Virus record (IMG/VR): IMGVR_UViG_3300034024_000021
Location: 1-27,400 of that record
Length of the DNA: 27,400 bases
From: a virus
Strand: one strand, 5' to 3'
Shown: in pieces, positions 1-6,621 of the stretch
How positions within the stretch are numbered: the first letter of the stretch is position 1
Layout of the letters: each line of letters starts with the position of its first letter
Translations under genes and position numbers: made by a program
Notes under the pieces: generated by a model
Told to the model about the DNA's origin: nothing
Database searches by the model: none
Seen by the model: the letters and a program-made list of their open reading frames with translations, nothing else

Positions 1-1
1 C

Positions 2-316
2 GAGGCGCTGGTGGAGCACCTGAAGGAGTGCCGCCAGGTGGACGCGGCGATCGTCGCGGACGGCAACGCGGACGAGCTGGTGGCGTCGCTGATCGAGCAG
101 GGCTGGACGTACGAGGGCACCGAATACGTGGAGGGTAAGCGGGTCCGCTACCTGGTCCCCCCGCCGGGGGTTCTGGTCAAGGACGAACGGCCCGGACTGG
201 ACGAGGTATGGGACGAGGCCCACCGGGAGGCGTGGGCACGCCGGACCGTGGCCGCCGCTGGCAAGGACTGGAAGACCCACCGGGCCAAGTTCGGCGGGGC
301 CGTCCTCCCACGCTGA
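2..316 (+). CDS. C-terminal part of an unidentified gene (5' end outside window)
   Basis: The frame is open from base 2, so the GTG at 11 is probably internal and the gene begins before the window. The visible part is about 104 residues, hydrophilic and charged, with a VPPPG turn near the middle and a basic C-terminus; it ends at a TGA at 314-316. I do not recognise a family. Its position just upstream of the portal region is where terminase or other packaging genes usually lie, but the residues do not show a terminase nuclease motif, so no function is given. A long structured non-coding stretch follows. Confidence 0.6.
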   Translation, partial: EALVEHLKECRQVDAAIVADGNADELVASLIEQGWTYEGTEYVEGKRVRYLVPPPGVLVKDERPGLDEVWDEAHREAWARRTVAAAGKDWKTHRAKFGGAVLPR

Positions 317-341
317 GGGCCGGGCACCGAGGACCCCACAC

Positions 342-414
342 CGAGCACCCCAGCCCCCACGCCGCGCTTCTCGGCCCCCGCCGAGGCCATCCGGTGGGCG
401 CGCTGGGGTGCTCG
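342..414. repeat. 13-bp perfect inverted repeat enclosing a hairpin
   Basis: CGAGCACCCCAGC at 342-354 is the exact reverse complement of GCTGGGGTGCTCG at 402-414. Between the arms is a perfect small hairpin, CTCGGC (370-375), loop CCCC, GCCGAG (380-385). It begins 26 bases after the stop codon of the first gene, so it may act as a transcription terminator or be the first domain of a structured RNA. There is no T-tract. Confidence 0.65.
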
Positions 415-418
415 CGTA

Positions 419-461
419 ACGGGGCCATGAGAGGGGCACGACCTCACAGGAGACGGCCCGT
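419..461. repeat. Second hairpin of the structured region
   Basis: ACGGGGCC at 419-426 pairs with GGCCCGT at 455-461, leaving one bulged G. An inner TGAG-GG/CCTCA pairing extends the stem. It sits directly between the 342-414 and 464-613 inverted repeats. Confidence 0.4.
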
Positions 462-463
462 AG

Positions 464-613
464 ACCCCGGGGGGACCGGGGGGACTGAGGGGACCTCTCC
501 CACCTATACACGTATGGAAAACATGTTCTTGTGGCGCGCGTGATGCGCGCACACATGTGTATGGGGCTGGCGGTGCCGGGAGGGTTCCCCCACTCCCCCC
601 GCTCCCCCCGGGT
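464..613. repeat. Large imperfect palindrome with G-run and C-run arms
   Basis: The left arm (about 464-500, three G-runs) is nearly complementary to the right arm (about 579-613, matching C-runs), with roughly four of five positions pairing. Further in, ATACAC (506-511) pairs with GTGTAT (557-562). At the centre is a 10-bp stem with one bulge at 530-555 (GCGCGC / GCGCGC, loop GTGAT). The G-runs could also form a quadruplex. Confidence 0.6.
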
Positions 614-627
614 GCCGGGCGCGCCCG

Positions 628-645
628 TTGACCGTGGAGTGTCAA
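628..645 (+). promoter_or_regulatory. Dispersed operator, copy 1
   Basis: TTGACCGTGGAGTGTCAA is a perfect TTGAC-N8-GTCAA inverted repeat. It lies upstream of the leaderless promoter of the 694 gene, with its GTGGAGT centre in the + orientation. Confidence 0.85.
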
Positions 646-680
646 GCGGACGGCCCGCCCGAGATGCCCCCTGGACCCCG

Positions 681-693
681 TACGATGGGCCAC
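681..693 (+). promoter_or_regulatory. Leaderless promoter (-10 box) of the 694 gene
   Basis: TACGAT at 681-686 is followed by seven bases and then the ATG at 694, which places the transcription start at or next to the start codon. There is no Shine-Dalgarno sequence before the ATG. No clear -35 box is seen; the 17-mer GAGATGCCCCCTGGACC lies at 661-677. Confidence 0.55.
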
Positions 694-1005
694 ATGACGA
701 TCCCGGCCTGGCTCCAGCTCCTGATCTACGCGCTGGCCGTGGCGCGCGTGACCGGCCTCATCTACGCGGACACCATCACCGAGCCGCTACGGGACCGCCT
801 GATCGGCTGGCTGGACGACCGGCCCGCCACCCTGGGCGCGTTCATCGCGGCGCTGATCCAGTGCCCGTGGTGTGTCTCGATCTGGCTGGGCGCGCTCGCT
901 GCTCCCCTGGTCTGGTTCTGGGGTGACTCGCCCGTCATGCTGATCCTGGGCCTATGGCTCGCCCTCAGCCAGGTGACTGGCATGACGCACAACCTGGGTA
1001 GGTAA
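694..1005 (+). CDS. DUF1360-like membrane protein
   Basis: This 103-residue protein has two or three hydrophobic segments (about residues 5-22, 45-75 and 82-96). It carries the features I associate with DUF1360: an N-terminal ALAVARVTGLI stretch, a DTITEPLR segment and a CPWC motif followed by a tryptophan-rich helix. The family has no established function; it is common in phages and Gram-positive hosts and is expected in the cytoplasmic membrane. The ATG at 694 was chosen over the upstream GTG at 628 because it starts the conserved hydrophobic region and lies seven bases after a -10 box; the upstream codons also cover an operator. The portal gene starts two bases after its stop. Confidence 0.75.
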   Translation: MTIPAWLQLLIYALAVARVTGLIYADTITEPLRDRLIGWLDDRPATLGAFIAALIQCPWCVSIWLGALAAPLVWFWGDSPVMLILGLWLALSQVTGMTHNLGR

Positions 1006-1007
1006 CC

Positions 1008-2945
1008 GTGGCGCTGAAGCGACCCAAGACCATCGAGCCGCCGCCGGACCGGACGTTCGGCCGCGCCGAGGTGGAGCGCCGTATCTCGCTGGCCGGTGCC
1101 ACCGCGATGGTGGACTTCTCGGACGGCTCCTCGTGGAAGACCTGGAAGTTCGGGAACAGCACCTGGCAGACCGAGGCGTGGCGGCTCTACGACATCGTGC
1201 CCGAACACCACTTCCTGGCCGGGCGCATCGGGGAGAGCGTGGCCCAGGCCCGGCTCTACGTGACCGAGGTGGACGACACCGGCGAGGAGACCGGCGAGGT
1301 CCAGGAGGACCGCATCCGGCGGCTGGCCGCCGTGCCGCTCGGCACCGGCTCCCAGCGGGACGACAACCTCCGGCTGGCCGGGGTGGACCTGGCCGTGGGC
1401 GGCGAGTGCTGGATCGTGGGCGAGGGCGCGGCCCGCAACCCCGAGCTGGCCGAGGGCTCCTGGTTCGTGGTCACCGGCGCGGCGTTCAGCAAGACCGGCG
1501 ATGAGGTGGCCGTCCGGCGGCCCCAGGTGCGCGGCGGCTCCAAGCTGGTGCTGAAGGACGGGGTGGACATCCTGATCCGGTGCTGGCGTCCGCACCCCAA
1601 CGACACCGACCAGGCCGACTCGTTCACGCGCTCGGCCATCGTGCCGTTGCGCGAGATCGAGCTGTTGACCAAGCGCGAGTTCGCGGAGCTGGACTCACGG
1701 CTCACCGGCGCTGGCGTCATGTTCCTCCCCGAGGGCGTGGACTTCCCCCGCGAGGAGAGCGACCCGGCCGGGCTCGCCGGGTTCATGGCCTACCTTCAGC
1801 GCGCCGCCGCCGCCAGCATGACCAACCAGGGCGACGCCCGGAGCATGGTCCCGATCATGGCGACCATCCCGGACCACCTCCTGGAGCACCTGGACAAGAT
1901 CAAGCCGCTGACGTTCTGGTCCGAGCTCTCGGCCGAGATCACGCCGATGAAGGACAAGGCCATCACCCGGCTGGCCTCCTCGGCCGAGATCCCGTCTGAG
2001 GTGCTGACCGGCATCGGGGACGCCAACCACTGGACCGCCTGGCTGATCTCGGACGAGGGCATCCGGTGGATTCGCGGGTACCTCGGCCTGGTGGCCGATG
2101 CGCTGACGCGGGGGTTCCTCCGGCGCGCCCTGGAGCACATGGGCGTGGCGAACCCCGAGCGCTATGCGTTCGCGTTCGACACCTCGGCGCTGGCCGCCAA
2201 GCCCAACCGGCTGGACGAGGCGCTTCAGCTCCACGACCGCCAGCTCATCCGTGACGACGAGGTGGTCCGGGCCGGAGCGTTCGACGTGGCCCAGATGCCC
2301 AGCGTCCAGGAGCGCGCGGTCCAGATCCTCCTCGGCCTGGTCAAGACCCAGCCGGACCTCATCCTGGACCCCGAGGTCCAGCGGCTCCTCGGGCTCCCGG
2401 CCGTCCAGGCCGTGGGTCTTCCGCCCACGGCGGCCCAGCGCACCGATGGCGACCTGGACGACGACGAGAGCGAGGGGCCACCCAACGGCGGGGAGGTGGA
2501 GGCACCCGACGAGGCGCGCGCCATCACGGCCGCGCTGGACCGGCGCATCGGGGAGCTGACCGCCGTCCGCGTGGTCTCTCCCCCCGACCCTGAGCGGGTG
2601 TTCAACGCCAGCGCCAAGCTGATGGTGATGCGCGCCCTGGAGCTCGCCGGTGGCCGCCTGACCACGCCGCAAGAGCGCCGGGGCCGCTGGTCCGACGTGC
2701 CGCGCCACGAGCTCCACCACCACGTCGGCCCGATCACGCCGGAGAAGGCGGCCCGGGTGACCGAGGGCGCGTGGAACCACGTCAGCCTGGTGGCCTCGGA
2801 CCTCGGGGTGGACGCGGACGACCTGGGCGCGCTGCTCCAGGGCTACGTCCACGAGCTCCTGACCCGGGGCATCCGGCACCACGACGATCTCCTGTTCGCG
2901 GCGCTGAGCATCGCCAACCGGGGCCGAGGGCTGGTGGCCGCGTGA
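1008..2945 (+). CDS. Portal protein
   Basis: At 645 residues this is of the size and type of actinophage portals, which form the dodecameric ring at the head vertex through which DNA enters and leaves. Recognisable parts are the N-terminal WQTEAWRLYDIVPEHHFLAG segment (about residues 53-72), the following VAQARLYVTEVDDTGE stretch, and the middle region with PSEVLTGIGDANHWTAW. An acidic linker (near residue 483, DGDLDDDESEG) leads into a C-terminal 140-residue region with a His-rich ELHHH patch; that region may be an extra domain. The start is a GTG with a weak upstream GGTAGG. The stop overlaps the start of the next tiny gene (GTGA). Confidence 0.9.
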   Translation: MALKRPKTIEPPPDRTFGRAEVERRISLAGATAMVDFSDGSSWKTWKFGNSTWQTEAWRLYDIVPEHHFLAGRIGESVAQARLYVTEVDDTGEETGEVQEDRIRRLAAVPLGTGSQRDDNLRLAGVDLAVGGECWIVGEGAARNPELAEGSWFVVTGAAFSKTGDEVAVRRPQVRGGSKLVLKDGVDILIRCWRPHPNDTDQADSFTRSAIVPLREIELLTKREFAELDSRLTGAGVMFLPEGVDFPREESDPAGLAGFMAYLQRAAAASMTNQGDARSMVPIMATIPDHLLEHLDKIKPLTFWSELSAEITPMKDKAITRLASSAEIPSEVLTGIGDANHWTAWLISDEGIRWIRGYLGLVADALTRGFLRRALEHMGVANPERYAFAFDTSALAAKPNRLDEALQLHDRQLIRDDEVVRAGAFDVAQMPSVQERAVQILLGLVKTQPDLILDPEVQRLLGLPAVQAVGLPPTAAQRTDGDLDDDESEGPPNGGEVEAPDEARAITAALDRRIGELTAVRVVSPPDPERVFNASAKLMVMRALELAGGRLTTPQERRGRWSDVPRHELHHHVGPITPEKAARVTEGAWNHVSLVASDLGVDADDLGALLQGYVHELLTRGIRHHDDLLFAALSIANRGRGLVAA

Positions 2946-3004
2946 TCACGCTGGGGCTGGCCCTGATCTTCGGGGGCGTGACGCTGGTCTGGAGCATGTG
3001 GTGA
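2942..3004 (+). CDS. 20-residue hydrophobic peptide, possible membrane peptide
   Basis: A GTG overlapping the portal stop (GTGA) opens a 20-codon frame encoding VITLGLALIFGGVTLVWSMW, which is almost entirely hydrophobic and long enough for one membrane span. Its stop overlaps the start of the MuF-like gene, so it fills the gap between two coupled genes exactly. This suggests real translation, although so short a frame can occur by chance. Its function is unknown. Confidence 0.4.
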   Translation: MITLGLALIFGGVTLVWSMW

Positions 3005-3822
3005 CCGGCCCGGTGTGGGACGGCCAGGGCCGTGACCCCTGGCTCCCCGTCCGGCTGGAGGCGCGCGCCGAGATTGCCTCGGTGGAGCGCGACATCCGGG
3101 CCGCTGTCTGGGCCGCGCTCTCGGACTGGCTGGTCCAGCTCGCGCGCCGCGTGCTCCGGGGGGACCAGCGTCCGGACATGGATGCCGTGTGGGCGATGGC
3201 CCCGCTGTGGCGCGAGGCCGTGGACCTGATCCTGAACGGCGAGGTGTGGAAGGCCATCGGCGTGGCGTTCGCCCGGGTGCTCGGCCCGGACTACAACTGG
3301 ACCCAGCGACCGGCCGTCACGGCGTACCTGGCCCAGGTTCGCAACCGGCTGGTCCGGGTGCCGGACGAGGTGTACGACCTGGTGGCCGGGGAGCTCGCCA
3401 AGGGCGTGAACCTCGGGGAGTCGATCCCCAAGCTGAGGGACCGCGTTGACAGTGTTCTGTCAACGACTGGTTCCGAGCGCTGGCCGAACCGCGCAACCGT
3501 CATCGCCCGGACCGAGACCATCGGCGCGCTGAACGCTGGCCGCGCCGATGCGTTCCGCGTGGTGGCGGCCGACGCGGACGAGCCGCTGGAGATGTTCTGG
3601 ATTGCCACTGACGACCACCGGACCCGGCGCACGCACGACGAGGCCGAGGGCCAGCGCGTCCCGGTGGGCGGCCGGTTCAACGTGGGAGGGTTCGAGCTCG
3701 CGTTCCCAGGCGACCCGAGCGGGCCTCCCCAGGAGGTCATCCAGTGCCGGTGCACCATGCTGTTGGTGGAGCCCGGCGAGACCGTAGACCTGAGCAACCG
3801 CCAGATGCGCCGCTCCCGGTAG
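2998..3822 (+). CDS. MuF-like minor capsid protein (phage head morphogenesis)
   Basis: This 274-residue protein lies directly after the portal, the usual place for MuF/SPP1 gp7-like proteins, which attach to the portal inside the prohead. The C-terminal half carries the typical family pattern: a RTET motif in ARTETIGALNAGR (about residues 168-180), then FWIATDDHRTRRTHDEAEGQ (about 201-220), and finally the cysteine motif QCRCT (about 249-253). The N-terminus is helical. Start is GTG at 2998, overlapping the preceding peptide's stop. An operator copy (3446-3463) lies inside the coding sequence and encodes VDSVLST. Confidence 0.85.
   Translation: MVTGPVWDGQGRDPWLPVRLEARAEIASVERDIRAAVWAALSDWLVQLARRVLRGDQRPDMDAVWAMAPLWREAVDLILNGEVWKAIGVAFARVLGPDYNWTQRPAVTAYLAQVRNRLVRVPDEVYDLVAGELAKGVNLGESIPKLRDRVDSVLSTTGSERWPNRATVIARTETIGALNAGRADAFRVVAADADEPLEMFWIATDDHRTRRTHDEAEGQRVPVGGRFNVGGFELAFPGDPSGPPQEVIQCRCTMLLVEPGETVDLSNRQMRRSR
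3446..3463 (+). promoter_or_regulatory. Dispersed operator, copy 2 (inside MuF-like gene)
   Basis: TTGACAGTGTTCTGTCAA is a perfect TTGAC-N8-GTCAA repeat inside a coding region, about 2.8 kb from copy 1. Confidence 0.8.
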
Positions 3823-3843
3823 CCTGGTCACAAGGAGGCAGTG

Positions 3844-5280
3844 ATGGGTACAAAGTTCCGGACCATGCTCGCACCGATCGGGCTCAGCACCGGGGACGGC
3901 CGCCGGTTCGCGGCGGACGGTATCGAGCTCGCGGACGTGCCGTTCTCGTTCGAGTGGGTCCGCTCGCGTGAGGGCGGCCACGACGGTGCCGTGGGCGTGG
4001 GCGTGGTCCAGGAGGCCGCCGTCCTGTCCGTCAAGGACGCGCTGGCCCAGGAGTACGTCAGCCCCGAGAACGCCAAGGGCCTGGACAGCAAGATGATGGG
4101 CGTGTGGGCCAAGGGCGAGCTCCACGACGGTGTGGACCGTGAGCAGATGCCGCGCCTGGCCGAGGACGTGGCCGAGGCCATGCACCTGATGGGCGCTGGC
4201 ACGCTCGGCCCCTCGGTGGACCTGGACTCGTTCGAGGGCGTGCCGGTCATGGCGGGCACCGACGACCCGATGACCTGGGAGCTGTTCGAGGACTACGTGG
4301 AGGAGCACGGCGAGGAGCCCAAGGTGGAGCTCCTGGTCACCCAGGGCCGGGTCCGCGCCGCGACCCTGGTCAGCATCCCGGCGTTTGCCGAGACCTCCCG
4401 GCCGATGGAGCTCATCGCCCAGGAGGTCACGGACGAGACCGTGGCCGAGGACACCAAGCGCGCCGCCGCGCTCATCGCCAGCGCTGGCCGGGGCACCCGG
4501 CCGGACCTGGCCGCGTTCACGCTCCCCAGCCTGGACGGCCCGACCCCGATCACCTGGGACTGGGAGACCGGCCGGGTGTACGGCCACATCGCCACCTGGC
4601 AGACCTGTCACGTGGGCTACTCGGACGTGTGCGTGACCGCGCCGCGCGACTCCAGCGGGTACTCGGCGTTCAACCGGTTCCCGGTGGAGACCGAGGACGG
4701 GGAGACGGTGTGGGCCGGGCGCATCACGGTGGGCGGACGCCACGCCGGTCTGGACCTGGACGCGCCCCGGACGATGGCCGTCTACGACGGCAAGACCACG
4801 GCCGCCTACGTCCGGGCGTACGAGGACGCGCACGGGATCGTGGTGTCCGGCTCGATCGAGCTGGCCGCCGACGACCCCCAGCGCGCGGCCATCGACCGGC
4901 GCAAGGTCTCGGGCGACTGGCGCGAGACGCCGGACGGGCTCAGCCTGGTGGAGGTGCTGGCGCTCTCGCCGGGGCCGCGCCGCCACGCGGAGCCGGGGTT
5001 CCCCATCCCGGGGACCTTCAGCCGGGCGGGCCGCCAGGTGGCCCTCACGGCCGCGCTGGGTCCGGACGCGGACGAGGCCGGGCTGATGACGCTCCGGGCC
5101 GCGAGCCTGGACGTGGACGCGCTGGCGGACGCTGTGGTCCGTCGCCAGGAGGCGCGCGCCGCCGCGCTCCGGGCGCGTGAGGCCCTGGCCGCCGACCTGG
5201 AGCCGACGCTGGCCGCTGAGCGTGCCAAGCTGGACGAGACGCGCGCCGACCTCGTGGCGGCGCTGGGACAGGGGAGCTGA
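3844..5280 (+). CDS. Capsid maturation protease with long C-terminal region
   Basis: This 478-residue protein follows the portal and MuF genes and precedes the capsid, as expected of a head maturation protease. Residues 1-190 look like the protease domain: LAPIGLSTGDGRRFA near the start, GTLGPSVDLDSFEG (about 119-132) and TLVSIPAFAETSRP (about 172-185). A second region has GRVYGHIATWQTCHVGY (about 243-259) and SGDWRETPDGLSLVE (about 356-370), both familiar from actinophage proteases. The C-terminus (about 415-478) is charged, helical and probably coiled coil, and could serve as a scaffold. AAGGAGG five bases before ATG 3844 supports that start over the GTG at 3841. I did not assign catalytic residues. 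Confidence 0.8.
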   Translation: MGTKFRTMLAPIGLSTGDGRRFAADGIELADVPFSFEWVRSREGGHDGAVGVGVVQEAAVLSVKDALAQEYVSPENAKGLDSKMMGVWAKGELHDGVDREQMPRLAEDVAEAMHLMGAGTLGPSVDLDSFEGVPVMAGTDDPMTWELFEDYVEEHGEEPKVELLVTQGRVRAATLVSIPAFAETSRPMELIAQEVTDETVAEDTKRAAALIASAGRGTRPDLAAFTLPSLDGPTPITWDWETGRVYGHIATWQTCHVGYSDVCVTAPRDSSGYSAFNRFPVETEDGETVWAGRITVGGRHAGLDLDAPRTMAVYDGKTTAAYVRAYEDAHGIVVSGSIELAADDPQRAAIDRRKVSGDWRETPDGLSLVEVLALSPGPRRHAEPGFPIPGTFSRAGRQVALTAALGPDADEAGLMTLRAASLDVDALADAVVRRQEARAAALRAREALAADLEPTLAAERAKLDETRADLVAALGQGS

Positions 5281-5282
5281 CG

Positions 5283-5429
5283 ATGGCGTGTGCGTGCAAG
5301 GGTGCCAAGAACCGGGGCACCTACAAGGTGAAGCTGCCGGGCGGCATGACGGTGACCAAGACGACCGAGGCCGCCGCTACGGCGTTCGCGGCCAAGCACC
5401 CGGGCAGTACGGTGACCAAGGTCGCCTGA
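5283..5429 (+). CDS. 48-residue conserved-type small protein
   Basis: ATG at 5283, two bases after the protease stop and preceded by GGGGAGCTGACG, encodes MACACKGAKNRGTYKVKLPG followed by a threonine- and alanine-rich half that ends in HPGSTVTKVA. Short proteins with an N-terminal cysteine pair, a KLPGG turn and an AAxAFAAKHPG segment are common next to actinophage head genes; their function is unknown. It is the last gene before three hairpins and the reversed cassette. Confidence 0.75.
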   Translation: MACACKGAKNRGTYKVKLPGGMTVTKTTEAAATAFAAKHPGSTVTKVA

Positions 5430-5464
5430 CACAGGCGCGAGGCTGGACGGAGCGGTCCAGCCTC
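5423..5464 (+). terminator. Two tandem hairpins after the head gene block
   Basis: CGCCTG (5423-5428) pairs with CAGGCG (5432-5437) across the stop codon. GAGGCTGGAC (5439-5448) pairs with GTCCAGCCTC (5455-5464). Together with the stem at 5496-5523 they make three successive hairpins between converging genes. Confidence 0.5.
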
Positions 5465-5495
5465 CCCGGCCTCCCCCGTGGGCCGGGATGCGGAG

Positions 5496-5523
5496 AAGGC
5501 CCCCACCTCGCGGTGGGGGCCTT
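5496..5523. terminator. Strong bidirectional terminator
   Basis: AAGGCCCCCACC, loop TCGC, GGTGGGGGCCTT is a perfect 12-bp stem. It has A residues on one side and a T-rich CTTCCTCATT on the other, so it can stop both the forward head transcript and the reverse transcript of the 5543-5728 gene. Confidence 0.8.
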
Positions 5524-5528
5524 CCTCA

Positions 5529-5546
5529 TTGACGGTGAACTGTCAG
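5529..5546 (+). promoter_or_regulatory. Dispersed operator, copy 3
   Basis: TTGACGGTGAACTGTCAG lies just past the terminator. Its right half supplies the stop codon (TGA on the - strand) of the 5543-5728 gene. Confidence 0.8.
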
Positions 5547-5728
5547 GACTTGTTCTTGTGGCCCTGGCCCTTGCCGAACGTCTTGTCCGTCTGGGTCAGG
5601 AGGACCGAGCCGTCCGCCCGCTTGACGAACAGCTCGCCTTTCATCGGGGTCTGGTCCACCTCGTCCCGGGCGTACTCCCGGTCTGCCTTGTGTCCGGCGG
5701 TGGGCTGGTCGCGCTTGTCGTTGCTCAT
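5543..5728 (-). CDS. Small hydrophilic protein, unknown function
   Basis: This 61-residue protein is strongly charged, with an N-terminal MSNDKRDQPTAGHKADREYA, a central KGELFVKRADGSVLL strand-like part and a Lys/Gly/His-rich C-terminus. I do not recognise a family. Its ATG lies six bases after a -10 box with no ribosome site between, so it is probably expressed from a leaderless mRNA. Its stop codon lies in an operator, next to the 5496-5523 terminator. It forms a one-gene unit with its own promoter and terminator. Confidence 0.7.
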   Translation of the reverse strand: MSNDKRDQPTAGHKADREYARDEVDQTPMKGELFVKRADGSVLLTQTDKTFGKGQGHKNKS

Positions 5729-5734
5729 GCGTCT

Positions 5735-5763
5735 ACTTTACCGCGATGCCTGCAAAGAAGCAA
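5735..5763 (-). promoter_or_regulatory. Leaderless promoter of the 5543-5728 gene
   Basis: On the - strand, TTGCTT (5758-5763), a 17-base spacer and TAAAGT (5735-5740) form a promoter, followed by six bases and the ATG. The -35 box lies partly within the stem of the upstream terminator. Confidence 0.65.
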
Positions 5764-5792
5764 GGCCCGGACCGTGGTGGTCCGGGCCTTGC
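5760..5792 (-). terminator. Terminator of the 5803-6021 gene
   Basis: GCAAGGCCCGGACC and GGTCCGGGCCTTGC form a perfect 14-bp stem with a five-base loop; on the - strand it is followed by TTCTTTGC. It lies 10 bases after the stop codon of the reverse gene. Confidence 0.8.
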
Positions 5793-5802
5793 TCGGTCTC
5801 GC

Positions 5803-6021
5803 TCAGTACCCGCCGGTCTCGTCCACCAGCTCCACGAACACCCCGGCGGCCAGGCCAGCGGCGGTCAGCTCGGCCACGAAATCGGCCGGGGTGTCGGTCA
5901 CGCGGGTGGTCATCTGGCGGTTACGGCCGCCGGTGGTGTCGCGCACGTCCACGAAGTAGCGGCCCTCCACGCGGGCGTCGGTGGAGATGCTGACCCGGGC
6001 CTCTACGGTCTTGTCGCTCAT
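5803..6021 (-). CDS. Small beta-rich protein, unknown function
   Basis: This 72-residue protein begins MSDKTVEARVSISTDARVEG and is predicted by eye to be mostly strands, followed by a DTPADFVAELTAAGLAAG helix. I do not recognise the family. The start was placed at ATG 6021 because a GGAGAGGG ribosome site lies upstream and the -10 box at 6065-6070 excludes longer versions. It is a single-gene unit: operator-covered promoter in front, strong hairpin behind. Confidence 0.7.
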   Translation of the reverse strand: MSDKTVEARVSISTDARVEGRYFVDVRDTTGGRNRQMTTRVTDTPADFVAELTAAGLAAGVFVELVDETGGY

Positions 6022-6064
6022 TGTCTGTGTCCCTCTCCGCTGGCGTGCCCTGCTGATAGAGAGA

Positions 6065-6093
6065 ACATTACAGGCATGACAGTGAAGTGTCAA
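6065..6093 (-). promoter_or_regulatory. Promoter of the 5803-6021 gene with operator over the -35
   Basis: On the - strand, TTGACA (6088-6093), a 17-base spacer and TAATGT (6065-6070) form a near-consensus vegetative promoter. The -35 box is one half of operator copy 4, so repressor binding would block it. The same bases encode the end of the upstream gene (6068-6322). Confidence 0.75.
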
Positions 6094-6322
6094 CTCCGGG
6101 TTCCGCGTGATGTCCGGCCTGGCACCCGGCCGCGATGAGCGCGCGCTGGAACCGCACCGTGGCCGCCCACTCGTCATGCCGCGCCCGGCCCTTGTCCCGC
6201 ATCCCGGCCGGGCTCACGTCGTGGGCCGCGCCGGAGCCGTGGGCGAACCCCGGCCGGGGGATGAGCACGCTCGGCCGGGTGTCCAGCCAGCGCGCGCTCT
6301 CCTCCGAGCACGGGGCACACAT
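6068..6322 (-). CDS. Small CxxC protein, unknown function
   Basis: ATG at 6322 overlaps the stop of the preceding gene, giving an 84-residue protein. It begins MCAPCSEESARWLDTRPSVL, with an N-terminal CxxC, then has GFAHGSGAAHDVSPAGM and RARHDEWAATVRFQRALIAAG. The Cys and His residues suggest metal binding, but only weakly. I do not recognise the family. The longer upstream frame to 6598 is rejected because it is low-complexity antisense of the membrane gene. Its last ten codons overlap the promoter and operator of the next gene. Confidence 0.65.
   Translation of the reverse strand: MCAPCSEESARWLDTRPSVLIPRPGFAHGSGAAHDVSPAGMRDKGRARHDEWAATVRFQRALIAAGCQAGHHAEPGVDTSLSCL
6076..6093 (+). promoter_or_regulatory. 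Dispersed operator, copy 4
   Basis: ATGACAGTGAAGTGTCAA has one mismatch in the outer left base and an intact TGAC-N8-GTCA core. It spans the -35 box and part of the spacer of the reverse promoter. Confidence 0.85.
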
Positions 6323-6621
6323 CACCACGGCTGGTAACTCCCGGGCCTCGTCCGGGGCGGACCCGCCACCGGCGGCTCCGGCCGCTCGGCCCGCTGGCGT
6401 GCCCGCTCGCGCCGGTCCAGCTCGGCCAGGGCGCGCTCGCGGCGCGCGGCCGGGCGGTCCTGCCAGCGGCCGTACGCCCAGGCGTAGAGCCAGAACAGCG
6501 CGGCCACCAGGACCAGGCCAGCGAACAGCCAGGCCACGGCGGCCGACACGTAGTAGTCCACCGGCCCGCACTCGTACGGCCCCAGCTTGCTCGGACATGT
6601 GTACGCCAGGCGCGCCGTCAC
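6322..6621 (-). CDS. Single-span membrane protein, unknown function
   Basis: GTG at 6621 (overlapping the previous stop as GTGA) gives 99 residues. After a short N-terminal part with two cysteines (YTCPSKLGPYECGPVDYY) comes one long hydrophobic segment (about residues 25-48), then a highly charged Arg/Glu cytoplasmic tail and a Pro-rich end (PVAGPPRTRPGSYQPW). By the positive-inside rule the tail is cytoplasmic. It is translationally coupled on both sides. Its function is unknown; a host-surface or superinfection role is possible but has no sequence support. Confidence 0.65.
   Translation of the reverse strand: MTARLAYTCPSKLGPYECGPVDYYVSAAVAWLFAGLVLVAALFWLYAWAYGRWQDRPAARRERALAELDRRERARQRAERPEPPVAGPPRTRPGSYQPW

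Larger units (their letters stand above)
317..693. other. Structured non-coding region between two genes
   Basis: No convincing gene lies here. The stretch holds a series of inverted repeats (342-414, 419-461, 464-613), an operator at 628-645 and a -10 box at 681-686. Runs of six G on one side (469-487) are matched by runs of six C on the other (595-609), which gives the region strong secondary-structure potential. It could be a structured RNA, a terminator complex, or a packaging or replication site; the sequence alone does not decide. Confidence 0.7.

Noticed and set aside
2-316. Terminase large subunit C-terminus
   Set aside because: Position would fit, but no nuclease motif or other terminase feature is visible in the part present.
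762-1595. Long - strand open frame opposite the portal start
   Set aside because: Shadow of the portal and DUF1360 genes; composition is the Pro/Arg/His-rich type produced by antisense reading of high-GC codons.
1695-2882. 395-residue - strand open frame opposite the portal
   Set aside because: Antisense shadow; no ribosome site, promoter or recognisable family, and the portal on the other strand is clear.
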